Positions 1-6,366 of a DNA stretch of 12,030 bases are shown one piece after another. The position numbers were made by a program, and so were the translations under genes. Below the pieces are notes generated by a model. That model saw only the letters and a list, made by a program, of their open reading frames with translations, had not been told where the DNA came from and did no database searches. Source of the DNA: Saprospiraceae bacterium (lineage in GTDB: Bacteria > Bacteroidota > Bacteroidia > Chitinophagales > Saprospiraceae); the NCBI GenBank assembly GCA_015494245.1, contig WGBN01000121.1:1-12030 (forward strand). The letters are read 5' to 3'. Numbering within the stretch: the stretch's first letter is position 1; each line of letters begins with the position of its first letter.

Positions 1-564
1 CTGGCCATTTTTTCTGCTTTTCAGACAAACCTCCCTCCGGAAAATTTCAAAACCAAACAGACCGGCATAAGCGGCAAGGACTTCCCCTCCCGCACGCTCA
101 ACACGCCAACGCAAGACGCCATCCACTGGATGAGCATAGAAGAAATGGAACAAGCCCTCAAAAAAGAAAAACGCAAAGTGCTCATCGTCCTTTACACCGA
201 CTGGTGCGGATGGTGCAAAAGATTAGAAAGAGAAACGCTCCAAAATCCCGAAATCGCCGCGTACATCAACGAGCACTACTACCCCGTGCGCTTCAATGCC
301 GAACAACGCGAAGAGCAAATCTTCAAAAACCAAAAATACAGCTTCGTCCAGGCCGGGCGCCGTGGATACAACCAATTGGCCTACGAGCTCACCCGTGGAA
401 AACTCAGCTATCCCACCTGCGTTTTTCTGGACGAAAACGAGGAACTCATCCAATCCATACCGGGCTATAAATCCGCCCGGGACTTCCGGCCCATCATCAC
501 TTTCTTTGGGGAAGACTACTACAAAAAAATGTGCTGGGAAACTTTCCTTAAAAAGGGAGAATAA
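1..564 (+). CDS. Secreted thioredoxin-family protein (3' part; 5' end outside window)
   Basis: The frame is open from the first base of the window. An internal ATG at 130 exists, but the coding sequence clearly continues upstream: the first codons read LAIFSAFQTNLPP, like the tail of a signal peptide followed by a mature N-terminus. The protein is therefore probably exported to the periplasm. The redox motif DWCGWCKRLE has its two cysteines at 205-207 and 214-216. The later SYPTCVFLD (near 410-431) contains the cis-proline that normally packs against the active site. The order CGWC, FNAEQ, GRRGYNQLAYEL, YPT, IPGY, FFGEDYYKK fits a single-domain thioredoxin type common in Bacteroidota. A thiol-disulfide reductase or oxidoreductase role is inferred; the substrate is unknown. 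The gene ends with TAA at 562-564, 15 bp before a terminator hairpin shared with the convergent gene. The family call is firm; the true start is unseen. Confidence 0.88.
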   Translation: MAIFSAFQTNLPPENFKTKQTGISGKDFPSRTLNTPTQDAIHWMSIEEMEQALKKEKRKVLIVLYTDWCGWCKRLERETLQNPEIAAYINEHYYPVRFNAEQREEQIFKNQKYSFVQAGRRGYNQLAYELTRGKLSYPTCVFLDENEELIQSIPGYKSARDFRPIITFFGEDYYKKMCWETFLKKGE

Positions 565-579
565 ACAGATACTTTCGTA

Positions 580-619
580 AAATGGGGAACGGAGCCTGTG
601 GCTGCTCCGCTCCCCATTT
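580..619. terminator. Bidirectional Rho-independent terminator between convergent genes
   Basis: The arms 580-595 and 604-619 pair over 16 positions with one A/C mismatch (589/610), around an 8-nt loop (596-603). The stem carries AAAT/ATTT at its base, so there is a T-run on the right for the + strand gene and, on the minus strand, a T-run after the hairpin for the DUF853 gene. The hairpin lies between the stop at 562-564 (+) and the stop at 622-624 (-), so it can end both transcripts. Confidence 0.9.
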
Positions 620-621
620 TT

Positions 622-2199
622 TTATCTGCGGCGCCGGCGACGGCGACGGCGCGAAGAAGAGATGCCAAGAGCGCCGAGCAGGCCACGGGCCAACTCGCGC
701 GCCAGCGTCCTTCCAATTTGGCGGGTCGTAGTGCTGTCTATGACTTTTTCCAGGGTGGATTTTTCTCTTCGACGACGACGGCTGCTCACTTTGCGCCCCC
801 TCTCCATTTGTTCTTCCAGCTTGCGGCGATGTTCTTCTTCGCGCGCCAGCTCGATTTTTTCACTCAGGATTTCATAAGCGCTGTCGCGGTCTATTTCGCG
901 GTTATAGACGGGTACCAAATCCGATTGGGAGACAATATCATCAATTTCTCTTTCCGTCAGCACATCCATGCGCGATTGGGGCGCTCTCAACATGGTATGC
1001 ACCAGAGGCGTGGGAATGCCCTTTTCGTTCAAAGCTGTAACCAGGGCTTCACCTATACCCAGCTCCGTGAGCAACTGCGGCACGTCGTAAAAATCCGTTA
1101 GCGGGTAATTCTCGGAAGCCAGTTTGATGGCGCGCCGTTCCTTGGCCGTAAAGGCGCGCAGGGCATGTTGGATTTTCATGCCCAACTGCCCGAGTACGTC
1201 TTCGGGTATGTCTGCCGGATTTTGCGTAACAAAGAAAACGCCAACGCCCTTGGAGCGAATGAGTTTGACAATGACCTCGATTTGGTCCAGCAGCGCATCG
1301 GTGGCATCTTCAAAGATGAGGTGGGCTTCGTCTATAAAAATCACCAGCTTGGGTTTTTCCAAATCGCCCTCTTCCGGGAAAGTGGCATAGACCTCAGCCA
1401 GCAATTGCAGCATAAAAGTCGAAAACAACTTGGGACGGTCCTGAATATCCGTCAGGCGAATGATGGACACGATGCCCTTGCCCTCTTCATTTTGGCGCAG
1501 CAGGTCTTCGACTTCAAAGGAAGGTTCGCCAAAAAACAGTTCTGCACCCTGCTGCTCCAGCTCCACAATCTTGCGCAGGATGGCCCCCGTAGAAGCCGTT
1601 GAGATGCGGCCGTATTCGTCTTCAATTTCTTCCTTGCCTTCATTGGTCAAATACTGAATGACTTTCTTCAGGTCGGCCAGGTCCAGCAAAGGCAGGTCGC
1701 GGTCTTCACAGTACTTAAAGACCACCGACATGATGCCCGATTGGGTTTCATTCAGCCCCAGCATTTTGGAGAAGAGCACGGGCCCAAACTCCATCACCGT
1801 AGCCCGCAGCCTGACGCCCTTTTCGTTGGATATGGTCAAGAACTCCACCGGGCTGCCGGCAGGTTCAAAGGGCAAGCCGATTTTTTCGTGCCGCTCATCA
1901 ATCTTGGGGTGCCCGGGGCTGGGCATGGCGATACCGCTGAGGTCGCCCTTGATGTCCATCAAAAGCGAAGGCACGCCGTGCTGCGACAACTGCTCGGCCA
2001 GAATTTGGAGGGTCTTGGTTTTACCCGAGCCCGTAGCACCTGCAATCAAGCCGTGCCGGTTGAAAGTCCTCAGGGGCAGCCGCACGAAGTGATCGGTCAT
2101 CACTTCCTTGTCCAGCATCGCTCCGCCCAGGATCATGAAATAGCCGTCAAAATTATACCCTTCATCTATCTGTGCCAAAAAGTCATCTCGCTTGCTCAT
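622..2199 (-). CDS. HerA-like DUF853 ATPase (YjgR family)
   Basis: The 525-residue product is a P-loop ATPase related to the HerA/FtsK translocases and to E. coli YjgR (DUF853). Walker A is GATGSGKT at residues 54-61 and Walker B VIFIDE at 286-291. Family blocks include MDIKGDLSG (81-89), EQQGAELFFGEP (215-226), LIRSKGVGVFFVTQNPADIP (313-332) and GQLGMKIQHALRAFTAKE (338-354). A charged helix follows at about 443-470. Start choice: the frame is open to 2349, but MSKRDDFL at 2199 fits, and a TAnnTTTG promoter box at 2302-2309 lies inside the longer version, which would therefore not be on that transcript. No Shine-Dalgarno is seen; the leader is A-rich just before ATG. The C-terminus is odd: five Arg at 474-478, then nine Arg (517-525) ending the protein. 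DNA binding or pumping is inferred from the family; the cellular role of DUF853 is not well defined. Confidence 0.93.
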   Translation of the reverse strand: MSKRDDFLAQIDEGYNFDGYFMILGGAMLDKEVMTDHFVRLPLRTFNRHGLIAGATGSGKTKTLQILAEQLSQHGVPSLLMDIKGDLSGIAMPSPGHPKIDERHEKIGLPFEPAGSPVEFLTISNEKGVRLRATVMEFGPVLFSKMLGLNETQSGIMSVVFKYCEDRDLPLLDLADLKKVIQYLTNEGKEEIEDEYGRISTASTGAILRKIVELEQQGAELFFGEPSFEVEDLLRQNEEGKGIVSIIRLTDIQDRPKLFSTFMLQLLAEVYATFPEEGDLEKPKLVIFIDEAHLIFEDATDALLDQIEVIVKLIRSKGVGVFFVTQNPADIPEDVLGQLGMKIQHALRAFTAKERRAIKLASENYPLTDFYDVPQLLTELGIGEALVTALNEKGIPTPLVHTMLRAPQSRMDVLTEREIDDIVSQSDLVPVYNREIDRDSAYEILSEKIELAREEEHRRKLEEQMERGRKVSSRRRRREKSTLEKVIDSTTTRQIGRTLARELARGLLGALGISSSRRRRRRRRR

Positions 2200-2301
2200 T
2201 GCTTTCGCATTTTTTGGTTTAGCCCTCAGGTGCGAGCCTTGCTCAAAGAGCTCAGTCGGTTTTAGTCCAAAGAAGCCCCCGGCTCCCGGCCTGTGGAGTG
2301 G

Positions 2302-2309
2302 CAAATGTA
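2302..2309 (-). promoter_or_regulatory. Bacteroidota-type -7 box for the DUF853 gene
   Basis: On the minus strand this reads TACATTTG, an exact match to TAnnTTTG. Transcription would begin near 2296, giving a leader of about 95 nt before the ATG at 2199. I see no good TTG -33 element at the usual distance, so the call rests on the -7 match and its position. Confidence 0.5.
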
Positions 2310-2337
2310 GGAAATTTTTTGGAATTTGGAGGGGGTG

Positions 2338-2362
2338 GCGCACGCGCACGCACGCGCACGCG
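2338..2362. repeat. Alternating purine-pyrimidine tract (GC/AC)
   Basis: All 25 bases alternate purine and pyrimidine, built from GC and AC steps such as GCGCACGCGCACGCACGCGC. Such tracts are known to favour left-handed Z-DNA under negative supercoiling. It sits about 30 bp upstream of the -7 box of the DUF853 gene. Confidence 0.75.
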
Positions 2363-2366
2363 AGAC

Positions 2367-2394
2367 CATGTCTATAAGACTTGACATGTCTGTA
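2367..2394. repeat. Pair of CATGTCTRTA direct repeats
   Basis: CATGTCTATA (2367-2376) and CATGTCTGTA (2385-2394) are direct repeats 18 bp apart start to start, differing at one base. The second copy overlaps an 8-bp palindrome, GACATGTC (2384-2391). They could be paired regulator sites between the divergent genes, but nothing in the window identifies a regulator. Confidence 0.3.
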
Positions 2395-2418
2395 TCAAAC
2401 AATACAAACACATTTCCA

Positions 2419-2455
2419 CCCCGAAACACCCCTCAAAAACCACCCCAAAACACCC
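2419..2455 (-). repeat. Four G-tracts on the minus strand (possible G-quadruplex)
   Basis: On the + strand there are C-tracts at 2419-2422, 2429-2432, 2443-2446 and 2453-2455, so the minus strand has GGG and three GGGG runs with loops of 6, 10 and 6 nt. The loops are longer than in the strictest quadruplex definition, so folding is only possible, not likely by default. Confidence 0.35.
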
Positions 2456-2536
2456 AAAAAATCCACCAAAAACATTTAAAGATCAATAAAAAAACACCAA
2501 AATTCAAAAAAAAACTTTACACCCATAAAAGCACTT

Positions 2537-2560
2537 TTTGCATTTTTTTATTTACCTTAG
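2537..2560 (+). promoter_or_regulatory. Candidate promoter of the TPR-transglutaminase gene
   Basis: TTTG at 2537-2540 is followed after 12 nt by TACCTTAG (2553-2560), which matches TAnnTTTG at all but one defined base. Transcription would start near 2566, giving a leader of about 30 nt that is A/C-rich and lacks a Shine-Dalgarno. The 12-nt spacing is shorter than usual for Bacteroidota promoters, so the -33 assignment is doubtful. Confidence 0.4.
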
Positions 2561-2595
2561 CTGCCAAATGATAAAACACCACAAACACTACCCTC

Positions 2596-5500
2596 ATGAA
2601 ACGTTCAACTTTCCTCATTTTCACCACCCTTTTTCTCGCCCTTTTCTCCACGATTCAAGCCCCGGCACAAAACCTGCAAAAGGCCTGGGAATACCTCCTG
2701 CAAAACAAAGACAAAGAAGCCCGCACAGCCTTCGAAAGTGCCCTCTCCGGCCCCCATGCCCTCGAAGCACGGCTCGGGCTCAACCTGCTCGCTGCCGAAT
2801 TCGGCTCCCTCAAAGAGCGCTCCGAACACCTCCAAAAAATCTACGAACTGGCTGACGACCCCATACCCTACCTCCTCGCCCTGCAAAAATCCTTCCGCGG
2901 CAGCCAGCTCTCCAAAGAAGAAGTGGCCTTCCTCGAGCAAATAGCCGAAACCCAAAAAGGACATGCCAAAGCCATGGCGCTCCAGGCTCTGGGCGGCTAT
3001 TATCGCGATATCAACAAACACGAAATCTCGCAAAAATACTATAACCAAATAGGCTCCATCACCAAGTGGAGCGTACTGGGAGAATTCGAAAACATCTCCG
3101 CCAGCGGCTTCGACAAAGACTTCGGAGCCCTCGCCCATCCCGAAAAAGACCACCCCTTCGTCAACAAACGAGGCGTGCAGGTCAAGTGGTTTGACATCAA
3201 AGACGCCAGCCCCTCCAAGTGGGTCAATATGGAATACTACTTCTACGCTTCCAACTCCATCATCTATGCCCAAAACTTCTGTCGCAGCCCCAAAGAACAG
3301 GAAGTCCAATTCCGCATAGGCGTCTCCGGCTCCGTCAAAGTCTGGCTCAATGACCAACTCCTCTTCGCAGAAGAACACGAACGCAACAACGACCTCGACT
3401 CCTACATTTTCACCGCCAAACTCATGTCGGGCTACAACCGCATCCTCATCCAACTGGGCGAAAGCGAAGCCGGCAACTGCAACTTCCTGCTGCGCATCAC
3501 CGACGACGAAGGCGAAAACATCCCCAACCTCAGCTTTACCACCCGCGTCTCCGAATACCCCAAAGATTATCACTACCAATCCAAAATCATCCCCGACCCC
3601 ACAGAAACCTTCTTCCTCAAAAAATTGGAAGAAAACCCCAATGACGCCGGGCACGCCCTCACCCTCATAGAGCATTACCTCTTCACCGACAGAACCTTCA
3701 AAGCCAAAAAAACACTGAAACCCTGGCGGGAAAAATACCCCGACAACATCCTCTTCATGGCACAAGAGTATGAAGCCCACCGGCGCGATGGCAACCAAAC
3801 CCTGAGCAATACCCTCGAAGAAGAAATTAAAATCAAAGCCCCCAATTCGCCCTCCGGTCTCCTCATGCGTTTTGAAGACGCCATGGACAAAGAAGATTTT
3901 ACCGAAGCCGAAAAAATACTCGCCCAAAGAGAAAAAATCTCCGGACGTACAGCCCGCATCATCAGCGACTATGTACGCATCGCCTCAGAACGCTCAGAAC
4001 GCGAAAAAATCTTCGCCCTCATCCACGAAGGCTACCAAAAATTCCCCGACGACTACGACTTCGTTTATCCGGAGTATTACCTCGCCCTCGAAGTGGAAAA
4101 AAGCCCCTCACAGGCCCAGAGAATCCTCCGCAAATACCTCAAAAACCACTACAACGAGGCCGCTAAAAGAGAAATGGCGTCTTTCTACTTCCAACAAAAC
4201 TCCGTAGAAGCCGGCCTCAAAGAATACTACGACCTCATCAAATACAATCCCGTAGCTGTAGGCTATTACAGCACTATCGCCGACATCCTCTTCCGGCTCG
4301 GCAGATACAACGACGCCACCGAATATGCCCGCGAATGCACCAAAATCGCCCCCTACATCGGAAGCTATTACCGCCGCCTCGGCCAAACCTATGCAGAACT
4401 GAACGAAAAGAACAAGGCCAAACAATACTACCAACACGCCATCACCTACAACCCCTACGACTACAAAGCCCGCAAACTGCTGCGACAACTCGAAGGTCAG
4501 GAAGATGTCTTCTCCGACATCTCCCAATACGACGTCTATCAACTCTACGAAAAAGCCCCCGATGCCTCCGAATTCCCCGAGGACAACAGCATCATCCTGC
4601 TCAACGACCTCCAGAAAATCGTCTATGAAAACGGAGGCTCCGAAGAGCGACACGTCCTGCTCGTCAAAGTCTTCGACAATGCCGGCGTGGACAACTGGAA
4701 AGAATATTCCCTGCCCGTCTATAACAACCAACGGGGCATCATCGAAGAAATGGAAGTCATCAAAGCCAACGGCAAGCGCATACATGCCCAAAACGACGGC
4801 GCCTACATCGTCTTCTCCAATCTCGAACCCGGCGACGCCATCCACATCAGCTACCGCGTAGAAAATTACTACTCCGGAAAACTCACCACACACTTCTGGG
4901 GCAATCAATTCTTCTCGGCCTACATTCCCATTCAAAATGCCAGGCTGGCCCTGCTCGTCCCCAAATCCAAAACCTTCAAATACGTCGCCACCCAACCCGA
5001 CCTCATCCACGAAAACAAAAAGGACATCGGCAACCTGCGACTCTTTGAATGGACCGCCTCAGATGTCCCCGCCATAGAGTACGAACCCTACATGCCGGAA
5101 TTCGCCGATGTAGCTGCCCTGCTCCACTACTCCTCCATGCCTGACTGGGATTTCGTCGCTGACTGGTACGCCGACCTCGTCAAAAGCAAAACCCGAACGG
5201 ATTTTGAAGTCAACGAAATAGCCTCAGAAATCTTTGACGGACAAAAGCTCTCCTCCGATAAAGACAAGGCCCGCGCCATCTACAACTACATCACCAACAA
5301 CGTCCGCTACCGCTCCGTGCCCTTCCTGCAAAGCGGTCTCATCCCTCAAAAGGCCTCCACCACCATCAGCGAGCGCCAGGGCGATTGCAAAGACGTCTCT
5401 ACCCTCTTCGTCTCCCTGTGCAAAACCCAAAACATCCCCGCCGAACTCATGCTCGTCAATACCCGCGACAATGGAGAAAATGCCATGCCCCTGCCCTCCA

Positions 5501-6336
5501 TTGATTTCAACCACTGCATGGTCAAAATAAAACTCGATGAGCAGGACTACATCCTCGAACTTACTTCCGAAGACCTCCCCTTCAGCAGCATCTCACCCAT
5601 CACAGACCACGCCTTTGCCCTGCCCATCCCCATCGTCCAGCCCGAACAAAAAAAATCCGAACCGCTCAAGATCGAAGCCCCTACGCTCATCCCCGGCGAA
5701 GTCCATCGCCAAAGCGAAATCTCCTTCGAAAACGACAAAATGATCGTCCAAAAGAACTCCCGAAAAACAGGCGCTGCAGCCGCCTCCATGCGAGAGACCT
5801 ACAAACACGAAGGCAAAGAAAAACGCTTCAAAATCATGCAGGAGGCCATCCGCTCCGGAGTCGCCCAGGCCAGGCTCGTCTCCTTAGAGTTCGACGACAA
5901 CCTCCTCAACAACGAGCCCGAAGTGAACTACCAATACACCTATGAGCTCAGCCCCGCCTTCACCCACATCAGCAACCTCAGCATCTTCAAAATCCCCTGG
6001 GCCGATGCCCTGGAAACACCCCCCTTCCTCAATACCGACGACCGCAACAGCGACGTACTGCTCTGGCAATTCGACGGCTATCAACTCAACGAGGAAAGCA
6101 TCACCATCCACATCCCCCAGGGCCTCCACATGAGCGAAATGCCCGAAGACATCCACCTCTCAACACCCCAGGTGGAATACGACCTCAAGTTCGAACTCCA
6201 GGGCCAGGACCTGATCGTGAGCAGACGCATCAAGTACCTCAGCGACCGCATTCCCATAGAGCAATTCCGGCAAAACGCCGAAGTCTTTGCCAAAATCGTA
6301 GAGGCCGATCACCAAAATCTGGCTTTCGCCAAATGA
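2596..6336 (+). CDS. Exported TPR / DUF3857 / transglutaminase-like protein, 1246 aa
   Basis: The protein starts with a signal peptide (basic MKR, hydrophobic residues 5-19, likely cleavage near APAQ at 22-25), so it is probably periplasmic or envelope-bound. Domains seen, with rough positions: helical TPR-like repeats 25-150; a beta-rich segment 195-305 with VKVWLNDQLLF and LMSGYNRILIQLGE, resembling jelly-roll accessory domains; a long TPR array about 335-630, clearest at 555-625; a DUF3857-like region about 645-830; a transglutaminase-like core 885-995; and a beta-rich C-terminal region to 1246. In the core, Cys931 (QGDCKDVSTLF) and His973 (DFNHCMV) match the catalytic pair, but the usual Asp (as in LDPT/LDAT) is Glu988 in YILELTSED. 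Start: ATG at 2596 gives a perfect signal peptide. The biochemical role is unknown; protease-like, cross-linking or structural functions are all possible. The gene stands alone, ending in a shared terminator. Confidence 0.9.
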   Translation: MKRSTFLIFTTLFLALFSTIQAPAQNLQKAWEYLLQNKDKEARTAFESALSGPHALEARLGLNLLAAEFGSLKERSEHLQKIYELADDPIPYLLALQKSFRGSQLSKEEVAFLEQIAETQKGHAKAMALQALGGYYRDINKHEISQKYYNQIGSITKWSVLGEFENISASGFDKDFGALAHPEKDHPFVNKRGVQVKWFDIKDASPSKWVNMEYYFYASNSIIYAQNFCRSPKEQEVQFRIGVSGSVKVWLNDQLLFAEEHERNNDLDSYIFTAKLMSGYNRILIQLGESEAGNCNFLLRITDDEGENIPNLSFTTRVSEYPKDYHYQSKIIPDPTETFFLKKLEENPNDAGHALTLIEHYLFTDRTFKAKKTLKPWREKYPDNILFMAQEYEAHRRDGNQTLSNTLEEEIKIKAPNSPSGLLMRFEDAMDKEDFTEAEKILAQREKISGRTARIISDYVRIASERSEREKIFALIHEGYQKFPDDYDFVYPEYYLALEVEKSPSQAQRILRKYLKNHYNEAAKREMASFYFQQNSVEAGLKEYYDLIKYNPVAVGYYSTIADILFRLGRYNDATEYARECTKIAPYIGSYYRRLGQTYAELNEKNKAKQYYQHAITYNPYDYKARKLLRQLEGQEDVFSDISQYDVYQLYEKAPDASEFPEDNSIILLNDLQKIVYENGGSEERHVLLVKVFDNAGVDNWKEYSLPVYNNQRGIIEEMEVIKANGKRIHAQNDGAYIVFSNLEPGDAIHISYRVENYYSGKLTTHFWGNQFFSAYIPIQNARLALLVPKSKTFKYVATQPDLIHENKKDIGNLRLFEWTASDVPAIEYEPYMPEFADVAALLHYSSMPDWDFVADWYADLVKSKTRTDFEVNEIASEIFDGQKLSSDKDKARAIYNYITNNVRYRSVPFLQSGLIPQKASTTISERQGDCKDVSTLFVSLCKTQNIPAELMLVNTRDNGENAMPLPSIDFNHCMVKIKLDEQDYILELTSEDLPFSSISPITDHAFALPIPIVQPEQKKSEPLKIEAPTLIPGEVHRQSEISFENDKMIVQKNSRKTGAAAASMRETYKHEGKEKRFKIMQEAIRSGVAQARLVSLEFDDNLLNNEPEVNYQYTYELSPAFTHISNLSIFKIPWADALETPPFLNTDDRNSDVLLWQFDGYQLNEESITIHIPQGLHMSEMPEDIHLSTPQVEYDLKFELQGQDLIVSRRIKYLSDRIPIEQFRQNAEVFAKIVEADHQNLAFAK

Positions 6337-6366
6337 AAAAAGGGCGCCCTCGAGGCGCCCTTTTTT
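6336..6366. terminator. Bidirectional terminator overlapping both stop codons
   Basis: A perfect 13-bp stem (6336-6348 with 6354-6366) and 5-nt loop (6349-6353), six A bases on the left and six T bases on the right, GC-rich core GGGCGCC. The stem begins at the last base of the TGA at 6334-6336 (+) and ends within the TAA of the convergent gene (6365-6367, -). It can terminate transcription from both sides. Confidence 0.95.

Larger units (their letters stand above)
2200..2595. other. Divergent intergenic region, 396 bp, unusual composition
   Basis: No convincing gene lies here. From left to right it holds the leader and -7 box of the DUF853 gene (minus strand), a 25-bp alternating purine-pyrimidine tract (2338-2362), two CATGTCTRTA copies (2367-2376 and 2385-2394), a stretch of A/C-rich DNA with only two G bases between 2393 and 2530 (at 2423 and 2481), four spaced C-tracts (2419-2455), and a candidate promoter (2537-2560) for the rightward gene. 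I see no stable RNA fold that would suggest a riboswitch. Confidence 0.7.

Noticed and set aside
2200..2301. Possible riboswitch or attenuator in the DUF853 leader
   Set aside because: Only 4-bp hairpins such as AGCC-GGG-GGCT can be drawn; no conserved fold is seen.
2200..2349. N-terminal extension of the DUF853 ATPase to 2349
   Set aside because: It has no family similarity, is Pro/Leu-rich and basic, and contains the gene's own -7 box; MSKRDDFL at 2199 fits better.
2605..5010. Long minus-strand frames (2605-3927 and 4108-5010) opposite the TPR-transglutaminase gene
   Set aside because: Both lie wholly inside a clearly coding gene on the other strand and show the same Phe/Gly/Val/Glu bias with no recognisable motif.
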